Assembly: GCA_015232335.1 (NCBI GenBank)
Contig: JADFZV010000001.1
Location: 124,001 to 188,000 of the forward strand
Origin: Alphaproteobacteria bacterium
Lineage (GTDB): Bacteria > Pseudomonadota > Alphaproteobacteria > Rhodospirillales > WMHbin7
Direction of reading: 5' to 3'
DNA: 64,000 nucleotides
A model generated the notes under the pieces. It worked only from the letters and a program-made list of their open reading frames with translations. It was not told the origin of the DNA and made no database searches. Positions 1 through 8,409 of this stretch are shown in pieces. Both the position numbers and the translations under genes were made by a program. Position 1 is the stretch's first letter. Every line of letters starts with the position of its first letter.

Positions 1-1148
1 GCTTGGCGCGCCGCATCGTCTGAAGAAATTCGGTACCAATAGCGCTGCCAATCGTAATAGCCCTGCTCGTGATCGGACAACAGAAGCACCGGAATCTGTT
101 CAGGGGTCCGCGCACGGATCTCGCGCATCAAGGCATGATAAAGCTGCCAGTCGTATCCCGACGTTGCAGGATGGGGCAGGTGAAAGCTGGCTTCCTCCCA
201 ATACTGGTTGATCCAAACATCGCTTAGAATGCGCGTAAGACCTTCCTTGATTTTGGAGTGCGGGGACGCATCAATGATCTGCTCAAGCTGCTTGGGCGAC
301 ACGCGAGTTCCAACAAGCGAATCTAGCTGTTGAATCAGGGCGTCGTCGTCGCGAAGATCAAAGGCAAGCTTCGCGCGCGTAACCTGCAACTTATCCAGGG
401 GGTATCCATAGAGGGAATGCCCAGTCCACTGGTGCCTTAGAAGGTCAAACACGATGTAAGCCCTTTTAAGAATCTCAAAACTGGCCACAATGGATTTCAT
501 GGCAGAGTGGCTATTCCGCGACTTGAAGCGCTCTTCATAATAGGGATTGTCCCGGCGCACCAGTTGCCCCTGCTCGTCAAGCGAATAATAAAAGGGCTTT
601 TCCAAAGCATCGCGATAGCCGGGCTCGGGAACAATCGTGTTCTCACCAAGATCGTTAAGAGTAAACTGAAGGATGACGATGTCAGGTCGGTAAGATAGCC
701 CCTCGTTTATCAGAGCCTCCAGTGCCTGGTCGGTGGCCCAACCGCCGTATGCGAGGCTAATCACTTCGGTGGACAACCCGGCCTGAGAAAGCATGCGTTG
801 AAGGACCCTGGGATATATCCTGCCTGCTTCAACATTTGCCCCGAAGGTGTTCGAATCACCCAGGATTAGTATCCGGCGAAAGCCTGGAAGTGGCTCAATG
901 GAGTGCTCAGTATCGCGCCAGCCACGGCTGTTGGTCAGGTCAGAATAGACAGAGCCGGCATCCGGATCTGAAACGATCACTCTGGAATGAGGGGCGTAAC
1001 CCCAGCCGTACTTTTGCGCATTCAAGGGCGTGCTGTCGCCAATGGTCAATAGAGGCAGCGGCAAGAACGCCCTAAGCATCAATTCGAACAGGACGATGGG
1101 AAAGAATATAGCAAATGACAGCAACAAAACTTTGCCCGCCATTTTCAT
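1..1148 (-). CDS. SGNH/GDSL hydrolase-like protein, C-terminus cut by window edge
   Basis: At least 382 residues are visible; the C-terminus lies beyond the left edge. The reverse-strand translation starts MKMAGKVLLL and has one hydrophobic N-terminal segment (about residues 5-32), so the protein is probably an anchored periplasmic enzyme. GDSNTFG near residue 97 is the SGNH block I nucleophile motif, and FTLNDL near residue 162 fits the Asn block. The C-terminal Asp-His block is not visible. The start overlaps the stop of the upstream gene as ATGA, so the two are probably coupled. In glycan loci such proteins usually act as O-acyl transferases or esterases on the polymer; the substrate here is unknown. 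Recognition is from my own translation of an open frame running off the window. Confidence 0.8.
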   Translation of the reverse strand, partial: MKMAGKVLLLSFAIFFPIVLFELMLRAFLPLPLLTIGDSTPLNAQKYGWGYAPHSRVIVSDPDAGSVYSDLTNSRGWRDTEHSIEPLPGFRRILILGDSNTFGANVEAGRIYPRVLQRMLSQAGLSTEVISLAYGGWATDQALEALINEGLSYRPDIVILQFTLNDLGENTIVPEPGYRDALEKPFYYSLDEQGQLVRRDNPYYEERFKSRNSHSAMKSIVASFEILKRAYIVFDLLRHQWTGHSLYGYPLDKLQVTRAKLAFDLRDDDALIQQLDSLVGTRVSPKQLEQIIDASPHSKIKEGLTRILSDVWINQYWEEASFHLPHPATSGYDWQLYHALMREIRARTPEQIPVLLLSDHEQGYYDWQRYWYRISSDDAARQ

Positions 1149-2662
1149 TGGCGCACCTCAAGATAGGCTTTCAACTTGTCTGACATCCAGGCATAACCGT
1201 TCCGACTATGATGGGAGCCATAATAGTAATAATAAACCTCGGGATGGGCTTCCTTCTCCATCTCGGCGGCCAAATCAAGCAGAGGAGCCGAGATTCTAGC
1301 TGCGATTCTGCGCATTTCGCTATATCGGGAATTCAAAGCGGATAAATCTGGATGGCGAGGGCAATCCTGCTGCCATGCCTTGATGCGACCGCACAATCGA
1401 AGCGGGTCTGGAATATAGACAAGAACAAACCGGCCGTTCCAGGCATCAATAGTGTGTTTTGCTGTCGCCAGGATACGCTCCAAAAGTACGAAATCATCGG
1501 GCTGAACAATAGAAGGGTTTGTTGGTGCGTGTAGAAGACTACGTAACAAAGGAAGGCGCTGGGTGAGAAGCTGAATTCCCAGGGGGGTATCGCCGGATAA
1601 AGAAAGTCCGAGCAATGAACGGGTCGAGCGCAACAACAACCAATCGATAATGATTGCAGATCCAGACTGGGGCCCACCCACCACCGACTTGTCCTCGTGA
1701 TCGAGCAGTTGATCGAGATACTGACGCAAGCTAGCCGACAGTTCTTGGCTCCTGGGCGCTATCGCTTGCGAAAAGGTGGGCTCCTCAAGATAGCGCAACA
1801 AAATCCGAGATCTGCGCTCGCTGTTCAGGTCGGAAAGGTCATTGCCTTCATAAAAAAACCAAACAACAGTTTTCGGTCTCTTTAAAGAAAGAAACTCACG
1901 CAATCCGGCCAACTGCAAGAGTGGCCCATTGTTTCGCATGCCCAGCGTGACGGTCTTCGGCCAGGTCATGCGCAGACGACTGGCTACATCATCGCCAGAC
2001 GGCACACAATCTCCCTGCAGAAAGGAATCTCCCAATAGCGCCAGATCCAACCGATCTTTGGTCCAAAGGCCGGTCGGATTTCTAAAGCCGAACTCATCGC
2101 TTTTGTAGATTGCGTAAGCTCCGCTTTCATTGCACTGAACCGTCGTTACGTTCGGCACGCCGCCCAGCGGAATGACTTCCTGACCATTGATGAGAATGGG
2201 AGAATGGCTGCCTGATCCGTCTTCGGTGGCTTCAAGAAGCTTCCGAGGAAACAAGGCCGGATATGCGTTTACCCCCTGCTTGCGTAAAGCATGAATATAC
2301 TGAGCCGGGGTTCTAAAATCGAAGCCTCTCTGTGCCATACTCGCCGCGGTCTGCTTTCGCTGTTCAATGGCCGAAATGGGGGGGCTCGAAATAAGGGCCT
2401 CGAAGGCGTAGAGAAAAAGAGCGAAGACGAAAAGCGACAGGGATATACCTATGCGGATCTCTGCCGAGGCTTTGCGAAGCAAAAATAACCCAGCGGCACA
2501 GGCCAGCGGCAAAGCAGCCATTGCAATGGCACGCGGCCCGTAGTGTTCTACATAAACGCCCAAAAAAAGAAGAGCAGCACACAACAGGATGGCGACAAGC
2601 GCGGCAATCGCTAGAACGACATCCGCAAACCGCGCAAGAGTGCCAAAGCGATTATTCGTCAA
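1145..2662 (-). CDS. Membrane-anchored SGNH hydrolase-like protein
   Basis: 505 aa. Three hydrophobic segments (about 13-36, 44-63, 70-91) precede a soluble domain. GDSFLQGD at about 211-218 matches SGNH block I, YEGNDL at about 271-276 the Asn block, and GSHHSRNGY near residue 482 supplies the C-terminal His region. It is therefore likely a periplasmic acyl-ester hydrolase or acyltransferase working on a glycan. The start is TTG: an in-frame TAA lies four codons upstream, so no earlier start exists, and AAGG about 10 nt upstream is a weak ribosome site. It follows the glycosyltransferase at 2690-4021 after a 27-nt gap and overlaps the next SGNH gene by 4 nt. A tandem pair of SGNH proteins suggests two acylation steps or a heteromeric enzyme. 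Confidence 0.78.
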   Translation of the reverse strand: MTNNRFGTLARFADVVLAIAALVAILLCAALLFLGVYVEHYGPRAIAMAALPLACAAGLFLLRKASAEIRIGISLSLFVFALFLYAFEALISSPPISAIEQRKQTAASMAQRGFDFRTPAQYIHALRKQGVNAYPALFPRKLLEATEDGSGSHSPILINGQEVIPLGGVPNVTTVQCNESGAYAIYKSDEFGFRNPTGLWTKDRLDLALLGDSFLQGDCVPSGDDVASRLRMTWPKTVTLGMRNNGPLLQLAGLREFLSLKRPKTVVWFFYEGNDLSDLNSERRSRILLRYLEEPTFSQAIAPRSQELSASLRQYLDQLLDHEDKSVVGGPQSGSAIIIDWLLLRSTRSLLGLSLSGDTPLGIQLLTQRLPLLRSLLHAPTNPSIVQPDDFVLLERILATAKHTIDAWNGRFVLVYIPDPLRLCGRIKAWQQDCPRHPDLSALNSRYSEMRRIAARISAPLLDLAAEMEKEAHPEVYYYYYGSHHSRNGYAWMSDKLKAYLEVRQ

Positions 2663-2689
2663 GGGGTGATAGCCTTATCGAGTTTAGGA

Positions 2690-4021
2690 TTAGAACTCAT
2701 TAACGTCACGCACGTAACTCGCGGGGTTATGAGTCTTGACCCTAATGTCGCTAAAGGTCCGTTTGGCGTGCTTCAGGATCAATGATAATCGATCTGCGAA
2801 ATCTTGTTGGGTTAGGCCTTTCAACCGCTCTGTGCCCTTATGGCACAGATGGATGCGAAAGGCTTCATCTGTCCAAAGCTTATGTAGGCCTTGAGCTATA
2901 TCTTCAACTGAATCGGGGTTGACCAGAATCGCGCCATCTAGGGCCTGATCACGCACGCCGCGGATATTCGAAGTTAACACGGGGCAGAGCAGGGTCCATG
3001 CTTCAAGAATGGGAATATTTGTTGGCCCAAAAAATGTTGGCATAACAAGGGCTAACGCTTCTGCATAAAGAACAGCCATATCTTCATTGAGTACGTAGCC
3101 CAGATAATGGACTTGGCCGTTCAGTTCGTGTTGTTCGATCAGTTCTTGGACCTCCTTGAAGGTCTGGCTGCGAACTTCATTGCTATGCGAGCCACACAAG
3201 ACCAAGTGGCCATGAATGCCATATTTGTCGCGCAATAGGGCAAGGGCCATAAGCAACCGCGCATGGTTCTTATGCGGCCAGAACTGAGCGGGGTAAAAAA
3301 AGAAGTTGTCTGGCAGATTATACTGACGTCTAACCGCTTGGCGTCTGTCAGCCGAAACCCACTCGGGCAAATATGCTGGTGGCACAAAGGGAAGTGCGAA
3401 GACGTTATTGGCGCTAACGCCCGTGGCTCCATAACATGCCAGCACATCCTCGCGCCCGACTTCGGAATCGGCAACAACGCAGACGGCGTTTGCAATTCCA
3501 TTCATAAATAGATATTCGCGCGCTTGAAACTCACGCGGTGAACCGACTTCAGGAAAGTGGGGTTGAAGCCGATGTTGAAGATCGTGGACGACGAAAATAT
3601 ACGGTATTCCACACTCAAACGAAATCGACATGGGAACGGGAAAAATCATTAAATCCACACCAAACCGTCGAAACCAGGCGCCAAGTTCTGGCTTGAAATT
3701 GATATGTGATATGTCTTGGGGGATGCGTTGAGGGCCAGCACCAGACGGACGAAAGAGTTTGCTCAGCTGGCTGCCAAAGGGAAGTGCGTGCAGAACTTTT
3801 CCCAGTGTTCGGCGCAATGAAGGAGGGCTGAGGGGTCTAATTTCCCAATTCGGCAACACAAATTGCGACAAGTCCTGTGAAGCAGACTCATGCACGAAGA
3901 TCGTAACCTGATCATCTTTGGAAATGGTGCCGGGATTTCGCAGAGCCTCAAGCATCATTAGGCTGTATTGATAAACGCCTCCGCTATCCCCGGTCAGTAA
4001 GGGCACGATACCAAATTTCAT
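2690..4021 (-). CDS. Glycosyltransferase, GT-B fold (GT4/group 1)
   Basis: 443 aa. It starts MKFGIVPLLTGDSGGVYQYS, typical of retaining GT4 enzymes with a Gly-rich acceptor loop. The C-terminal donor domain has the usual phosphate-binding region (FYPAQFWPHKNHARLL, about residue 240) and GPTNIPILEAW, the E-containing nucleotide-sugar motif in which the first Glu of the EX7E pair is not obvious. It would add one sugar to a lipid-linked or protein-linked glycan at the cytoplasmic face. The start overlaps the stop of the upstream CgeB-like gene as ATGA. Donor and linkage cannot be read from the sequence. Confidence 0.88.
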   Translation of the reverse strand: MKFGIVPLLTGDSGGVYQYSLMMLEALRNPGTISKDDQVTIFVHESASQDLSQFVLPNWEIRPLSPPSLRRTLGKVLHALPFGSQLSKLFRPSGAGPQRIPQDISHINFKPELGAWFRRFGVDLMIFPVPMSISFECGIPYIFVVHDLQHRLQPHFPEVGSPREFQAREYLFMNGIANAVCVVADSEVGREDVLACYGATGVSANNVFALPFVPPAYLPEWVSADRRQAVRRQYNLPDNFFFYPAQFWPHKNHARLLMALALLRDKYGIHGHLVLCGSHSNEVRSQTFKEVQELIEQHELNGQVHYLGYVLNEDMAVLYAEALALVMPTFFGPTNIPILEAWTLLCPVLTSNIRGVRDQALDGAILVNPDSVEDIAQGLHKLWTDEAFRIHLCHKGTERLKGLTQQDFADRLSLILKHAKRTFSDIRVKTHNPASYVRDVNEF

Positions 4022-5163
4022 CCAGCCCCCGCCCCATAGTGCTTAAATTGGCCAATCATCTCAGCGGCCCGGTGAGCAAATGTATGTTGCGACAGGGTCC
4101 TTGCCTGCCCCGCCTTCGCACTTGCCTTGCGTTGGCCTACATTCTCGAAAAAGAAAGCGATCTTAGCCGCACATTCCTCGGGCGAGGAAAAGGCGGCCAC
4201 TTCTTTTTCAGCTAAAAAGATATCGCCAAGATCACTCTGAGCATCGGTCAACAGTAGAGCTCCCATACCTGTGGCCTCGTAAAGGCGGCAGTTGTTGGCG
4301 TGCCCCTCTGCCATGTCGATATGGATGTTGACGGCGATCGCTGCCTGGCCCAGTAATCTGTACATATCAAGCCCCCAGGCCTCGCCATAGTGACATTTGC
4401 AGATGGGGTGTCCTGACGGAAGCCCCTGAGCACCGGCCCCCCATATTTGCAGGCCGGGGCAATGGCGGGAAAGATAGTCAAGCAATTGATAGCGTCTGCC
4501 ATGGTCTTTGCTGACACTTCCGACAAAAACAACGCCCTTGCGGCTTTCATTTGGAGGAGCCATTTCAAGAACGCGAGGATCGAAGGCCAGTCGGCATAAT
4601 TCGGCGCGCAATCCCATTTCTCTAAAACGAGCGACAAGGTTCGGCAGCGAAGAGAGGATCAGGTCATAACCCGCGATTCTGCTGGGGTCAGGCAGGGGAG
4701 ATGCAATTTGGCCGACGACCAAGGCCGTGCGCGGCAAAACCTTCTTTAAGAATTTTCCAGGGACCAAATACATATCCTGGTTCAAAATGACATGCGGTTG
4801 GTAATGTGCAACCTGAGCGGCGAGGACCGATAAAAGCCCATCGTGCAGGCGCTTGCCGAATAACTTGCGGCGTAGCCGCTCTCTCAAGCTTGAGCTCACA
4901 GGGTCGGCTTGTGCCGGCTGGACCAAGTGGGGGGCATTTTCGCGCGCCCATGCGACTTGCATAAATCTGTTATTGGCGTGAACCTCCCAAGCAGAACATC
5001 CATGTGTCCTGAAGCCATGCGAATAAAAGTCGGCTTGGCCAAACAAGCACCGATTGCGCTCTTGCATCTGTTCGTCGTAGCTGGCCAGACGCAAGGAAGG
5101 GCGCTTGCCATAAAAAGCGTGCAGGAAATTGGGGTAATCCGTGTTGATGATCAGGATACGCAT
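4018..5163 (-). CDS. CgeB-like glycosyltransferase
   Basis: 381 aa, soluble. It starts MRILIINTDYPNFLHAFY and carries in its C-terminal half FVGSVSKDHGRR and NNCRLYEATGMGALLLTD, the signature of the CgeB-type glycosyltransferase domain (GT-B fold, Glyco_trans_1_2 family). Likely role: transfer of a sugar to the glycan or its protein acceptor in the cytoplasm. It is separated by 7 nt from the methyltransferase upstream and overlaps the GT4 gene downstream by ATGA, so it belongs to the leftward unit 6100-1. CgeB-like enzymes occur in flagellin and spore-coat glycosylation loci, but the target here is not evident. Confidence 0.82.
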   Translation of the reverse strand: MRILIINTDYPNFLHAFYGKRPSLRLASYDEQMQERNRCLFGQADFYSHGFRTHGCSAWEVHANNRFMQVAWARENAPHLVQPAQADPVSSSLRERLRRKLFGKRLHDGLLSVLAAQVAHYQPHVILNQDMYLVPGKFLKKVLPRTALVVGQIASPLPDPSRIAGYDLILSSLPNLVARFREMGLRAELCRLAFDPRVLEMAPPNESRKGVVFVGSVSKDHGRRYQLLDYLSRHCPGLQIWGAGAQGLPSGHPICKCHYGEAWGLDMYRLLGQAAIAVNIHIDMAEGHANNCRLYEATGMGALLLTDAQSDLGDIFLAEKEVAAFSSPEECAAKIAFFFENVGQRKASAKAGQARTLSQHTFAHRAAEMIGQFKHYGAGAG

Positions 5164-5170
5164 AGCGATT

Positions 5171-6100
5171 TCATTCGGTCATGGGCCGCACGTGTGAGAA
5201 AACAATACTCATCCTTTTCGAAAACAGCCTGATGGGAAAGCTCGTGCGAAGCCAGGCTGGCCAGCCTAGTCCAATCATGCGAGCCAGCTTGGCAATTATC
5301 CTGGGAATCAGGGCTCCCCGGTAGCCATCATAATCGACGTCGATGATGCGCAGTTTACCGTCAAAGAACGATTCAACGTCCTTAAACTCAAGCCATGTGC
5401 AGAAATGGTGCGTTGTCAAAGGAGTCTTGCCATCAACTTTGTCGCGAAGATAGCCGGGCAGGCAAACCTTGCGCAGAACGTGCAGAAATCGCGGAAAATA
5501 GTGCGTCGGCTCTACGCAAAAGATATTCCCGCCAGGCTTAACGATCTTTAGAAGCGTGGCAAAAATTTCAGTACGATCGGGCATGTGGTGCAATGAAGCG
5601 GAAAAGATGACGGCATCGACTGGTTCAATCTCGATTTCCTTCACGTCGCCTAGAAACAGCTGATATTTGGCAAGCGTGTCGACTGGTAGTGAAGAAAGTT
5701 TGTCCTCAAGATAATCGATAAAAGAGTGGTTGACGTCGATGCCTGCATAGTTCTGGACAGAGGGGTGCTCGACGATCATACGCGTATGGAAGCCAGATCC
5801 AGGACCGCATTCAAGGACCGATCGGGGGTTAAATGTCTCAAGAAATCGCAAGACCCACTTACCATCCACATGGTTGTTCCTGGCGGCGGATGACTCGAAG
5901 GAGTTCCCATTCTGGTACGCGATGGGGCGATAATCAGGACGTTCGTCATTACAGGCTTTGTTTGCCTCAAGCAAATCCAAGCGCTGGGATTTGGATAAAA
6001 GCCAGGACCAAACCAGATTGTTGGGAAGGAGAAGAAAAAGAGCGACCTTAAAGGCCGATAGTCGCGGGCCAAGGGGCTGAGGTTGATACCGATCAGTCAT
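5171..6100 (-). CDS. Class I SAM-dependent methyltransferase
   Basis: 310 aa from the chosen ATG, which is preceded by AGAGGTGG at good spacing; the frame is open 20 codons further but that would run through the divergent promoter region. The Rossmann glycine-rich motif is VLECGPGSGFHTRM (about residues 95-108), followed by an acidic residue in GIDVNHSF and by motif IV-like DAVIFSASLHHMPDR. Likely an O- or N-methyltransferase acting on a sugar. It is the first gene of the leftward five-gene unit and lies head to head with another methyltransferase at 6142. Confidence 0.85.
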   Translation of the reverse strand: MTDRYQPQPLGPRLSAFKVALFLLLPNNLVWSWLLSKSQRLDLLEANKACNDERPDYRPIAYQNGNSFESSAARNNHVDGKWVLRFLETFNPRSVLECGPGSGFHTRMIVEHPSVQNYAGIDVNHSFIDYLEDKLSSLPVDTLAKYQLFLGDVKEIEIEPVDAVIFSASLHHMPDRTEIFATLLKIVKPGGNIFCVEPTHYFPRFLHVLRKVCLPGYLRDKVDGKTPLTTHHFCTWLEFKDVESFFDGKLRIIDVDYDGYRGALIPRIIAKLARMIGLGWPAWLRTSFPIRLFSKRMSIVFSHVRPMTE

Positions 6101-6117
6101 TGGTCGCCACCTCTTGC

Positions 6118-6146
6118 TTGACAGGGCTGCCCTAGAGTTGGATGTT
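6118..6146 (+). promoter_or_regulatory. Candidate sigma-70-type promoter for 6142-7955
   Basis: A perfect TTGACA -35 (6118-6123) is followed after 17 nt by GATGTT (6141-6146), a weak -10 at 3/6. If this promoter is used, transcription starts near 6153 and the methyltransferase would have to begin at the ATG at 6175 rather than at 6142. It overlaps the opposing candidate promoter. Confidence 0.3.
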
Positions 6147-6945
6147 GATAAAAGCAACACAAGCAGACGTCAAGATGAGACAACGACTTAAGGCGCTTTT
6201 TCTCAAAATAACCCGTATTCTGGCTTGGCCGTGGGGGCTTGTTCCCTTTGCCGCCCGACGAACGATTCTGCGTGGCATGTTGCTGCTCGAATCGCGCATC
6301 GGACCTGCCAATATGTCCCTTCGCCATCTGTTTCAGGTGCAAGACGACATCGATCGTCTTTTCAGTGAGAGGGCGACGAACTACGGCGGAGGCGTAAATC
6401 CTAAGCACAGGCTAACCAGCTACCATGATTTCTTTGTCGAGCGAGTACCCGATGGAGCCAGGGTGCTCGATATCGGCTGCGGTATCGGTGAGGTTGCCCG
6501 AACGATCGCGCAAAGAAGGCCCGATGTATCGGTTGTTGGTGTCGATTCTGACCCGGCAATCTTGGCCAAGGGAAGAAGAAGAGCTATGCCAGGGAACCTG
6601 AGGCTTATTGAAGGCGATGCAACGCGTGGTCTTCCTGACGGGCCCTGGGACGTGGTTGTTCTTTCCAATGTGCTCGAGCACATCGAGGACAGAAGCAAGT
6701 TTCTGCAGAGCATCCGCAAGCAAGCGTGCACGGCTCGGATGTTGATCAGAGTTCCCCTGTTTGAGCGCCATTGGCACATGCCGCTGCGAAAAGAACTGGG
6801 GATCGATTTCCGCTCCGACCCTACGCATTACATTGAACATAGTCTGGCTGAGTTTGATGATGAAATGGCGCAAGCCGGACTTCGAATTGTTGAGAGGAAG
6901 ACCCTTTGGGGCGAGATCTGGGCAAACTGCGAGCAGATGGAATGA
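6142..6945 (+). CDS. Class I SAM-dependent methyltransferase
   Basis: 267 aa. The SAM-binding motif VLDIGCGIGEVART lies near residues 105-118, with the acidic ribose-binding position in VVGVDSDPAI and VVLSNVLEHIEDR as the post-II region. The ATG at 6142 has only a weak TAGAG ribosome site; an ATG at 6175 (MRQRLKALFLK) is an equally good start and is preferred if the promoter described at 6118 is real. The gene stands divergent from another methyltransferase and is followed by a glycosyltransferase through an ATGA overlap. Probable sugar or glycan methyltransferase; substrate not readable. Confidence 0.83.
   Translation: MLIKATQADVKMRQRLKALFLKITRILAWPWGLVPFAARRTILRGMLLLESRIGPANMSLRHLFQVQDDIDRLFSERATNYGGGVNPKHRLTSYHDFFVERVPDGARVLDIGCGIGEVARTIAQRRPDVSVVGVDSDPAILAKGRRRAMPGNLRLIEGDATRGLPDGPWDVVVLSNVLEHIEDRSKFLQSIRKQACTARMLIRVPLFERHWHMPLRKELGIDFRSDPTHYIEHSLAEFDDEMAQAGLRIVERKTLWGEIWANCEQME
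6145..6173 (-). promoter_or_regulatory. Candidate sigma-70-type promoter for the leftward unit 6100-1
   Basis: On the minus strand TTGACG (6173-6168) and TATCAA (6150-6145) are separated by 17 nt, matching the -35/-10 consensus at 5/6 and 4/6. The predicted start of transcription near 6138 leaves a leader of about 38 nt containing the AGAGGTGG ribosome site. It overlaps the candidate plus-strand promoter. Based only on pattern matching. Confidence 0.4.
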
Positions 6946-7955
6946 AGATTGCGCTGGGGCATCGAATACAAACAGGTCCATGGGGTGGTGGAAACCGCTT
7001 TGCCGCCTCTTTGGCCCAAGCCCTATTAGATAGGGGCGACCAATTGGTGTTTACGCTTGATCATCAGGACATCGACCTGATTCTTCTAGTTGATCCGAGG
7101 TCTAGAAATCCCGCCGTTCCCTTCACGCCGGGGCAAGTCTTCCGTTATCGGCGGCATCATCCAAAAGTCCGAGTCTTGCATCGGATCAACGAATGCGACC
7201 AGCGCAAGGGAACACGAAGCATGAATGTTCGCCTGAAGTTGGCGAACTATGTGGCTGACCATACCGTGTTCATCAGTCGCTGGTTAAGCGGACTGGATTT
7301 ATGGCGGAGAGACGGCGGATCGAGCGTCATTATGAATGGTGCCGACGAGACCATATTCAACTCGGTTGGTCATGTACCATGGGACGGGAACGAGCCGATA
7401 CGTTTGGTGACGCATCATTGGGGTGGTCACGCCCTGAAGGGCCTCGACATATATCAGCGGCTTGACGCAGCCCTAGAAGCACCCCCGTGGAAGAACAGAC
7501 TTGCGGTTACTTATATTGGCAATCTGCCAGATAGCGCCGATTTCCGCTGCATCCGCCACTTGCCTCCCCTGGATGGGGAAAAGTTAGCCCAGGAGCTTCG
7601 GCGGCATCACTTCTATGTGACAGGCACACAGAATGAGCCGGCTGGCATGCACCACATTGAAGGCGCGCTGTGCGGTCTGCCGCTTCTGTTTCGCAATAGT
7701 GGTGCCTTGCCGGAATATTGTAGTCCCTACGGGGTATCCTTTCAGGGCCCGGACGACGTTCTTGAAGCACTGAAGCGACTGATCAGCGAACACGCAACCT
7801 ATCAGCAGGCGCTGGCTCAATACCCGTACACTTCAAAGAGAATGGTGGCGGAATACCTTGAGTTAATCGATAGGCTGGTTGGCGAAAAGACTCCAGCAAG
7901 CAGAAGCGCCTGGCGCGATCCAATAGCGGCGCTTCTCGTCCAGATTCTATGGTAG
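6942..7955 (+). CDS. Glycosyltransferase, GT-B fold, group 1-like
   Basis: 337 aa from ATG at 6942, which overlaps the preceding stop as ATGA; the frame is open 12 codons further inside the methyltransferase. The start MKIALGHRIQTGPWGGGNRF has the glycine-rich acceptor loop of group 1 transferases. The centre carries VFISRWLSGLD and VIMNGADETIF, the usual linker to the donor domain. The end carries a degenerate EGALCGLPLLFRNSGALPEYC element in place of a clear EX7E motif. Likely transfers a sugar in the cytoplasm. It is the last plus-strand gene; no convincing hairpin-plus-T-run terminator is visible in 7956-8053. Confidence 0.8.
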   Translation: MKIALGHRIQTGPWGGGNRFAASLAQALLDRGDQLVFTLDHQDIDLILLVDPRSRNPAVPFTPGQVFRYRRHHPKVRVLHRINECDQRKGTRSMNVRLKLANYVADHTVFISRWLSGLDLWRRDGGSSVIMNGADETIFNSVGHVPWDGNEPIRLVTHHWGGHALKGLDIYQRLDAALEAPPWKNRLAVTYIGNLPDSADFRCIRHLPPLDGEKLAQELRRHHFYVTGTQNEPAGMHHIEGALCGLPLLFRNSGALPEYCSPYGVSFQGPDDVLEALKRLISEHATYQQALAQYPYTSKRMVAEYLELIDRLVGEKTPASRSAWRDPIAALLVQILW

Positions 7956-8053
7956 AGGTCGGCGAGCACGATTTGCTTGACAGATTTGCTGTAGCGAACG
8001 ATTTTCGTTTAGGTTCGTGACGCTCTCGTCGCTCGGAATTAAACGGTCGCGCG

Positions 8054-8075
8054 CTAGGGTCAAAACCCAATCAGC
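8054..8075 (+). repeat. Left terminal inverted repeat of the IS5-family remnant
   Basis: Begins CTAGGGTC and ends CAATCAGC; matches the reverse complement of 8388-8409 at 19 of 22 positions, mismatching at positions 9, 11 and 14. Confidence 0.8.
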
Positions 8076-8408
8076 ACTTTGACAACGATTCTATGTATGA
8101 TTGAGCCGCGGCATTTGGAGCAAGGGTTCGATCATGAGCGCAGAATGGTTGTTGGATGCGAGTACCTGGGCGGCGATCAAGCCGCTCTTGCCCAAGAACC
8201 AGCCTGGGGCGCGTCGTGTGGACTACCGGCGCGCCATCAGCGCATTCTTCATGTTCTGAAGTCGGGTTGCCTGTGGAAGGGTACCCATCCGGTGAGCCTA
8301 CAACCCTGAAGGGTTGTCACCCGATACGACAAACTGGCTCAGAACTTCCTGTCCGGTGTCGCCCTGGCAGCTATCGTCATATGGGGGGCTGATTGAGTCT
8401 GGACCCTA
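8055..8408 (+). mobile_element. Internally deleted IS5-family element
   Basis: A 0.35-kb element bounded by 22-nt imperfect terminal inverted repeats (19 of 22 positions match when the right end is reverse-complemented). Both borders read CTAG, compatible with the 4-nt YTAR-type target duplication of IS5-family elements, though a 2-nt TA duplication would fit too. It carries the N- and C-terminal ends of a transposase but not the DDE catalytic core, so it cannot move by itself; a full-length relative could mobilise it. It sits between the convergent ends of the plus-strand pair and the long minus-strand array. The 98 nt at 7956-8053 to its left show no gene or clear terminator. Confidence 0.82.
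8134..8396 (+). pseudogene. IS5-family transposase remnant (N- and C-terminal fragments)
   Basis: From ATG at 8134 the frame reads MSAEWLLDASTW, then IKPLLP and RRVDYRRAISAFF, the conserved N-terminal domain of IS5-family transposases. It hits TGA at 8257, and the reading continues in another frame as LKSGCLWKG, which corresponds to the next conserved block (consensus LRTGCPWR). From about 8310 a further frame gives RVVTRYDKLAQNFLSG and ends at TGA 8394-8396; this is the family's C-terminal tail. The region between, including the catalytic DDE residues, is deleted. At least one frameshift plus one large internal deletion make this a dead gene. Confidence 0.85.
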
Positions 8409-8409
8409 G
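8388..8409 (-). repeat. Right terminal inverted repeat of the IS5-family remnant
   Basis: Reads GCTGATTG...GACCCTAG on the plus strand and is the partner of 8054-8075. Its outermost CTAG contains the TAG stop codon of the minus-strand glycosyltransferase gene at 8406. Confidence 0.8.

Noticed and set aside
2663..2689. Possible internal promoter in the gap before the SGNH gene
   Set aside because: 27 nt is too short and no -35/-10 pair is visible.
7956..8053. Possible transcription terminator
   Set aside because: Only 4-5-bp stems (AACGA/TCGTT, GACG/CGTC) with no T-run; not convincing.
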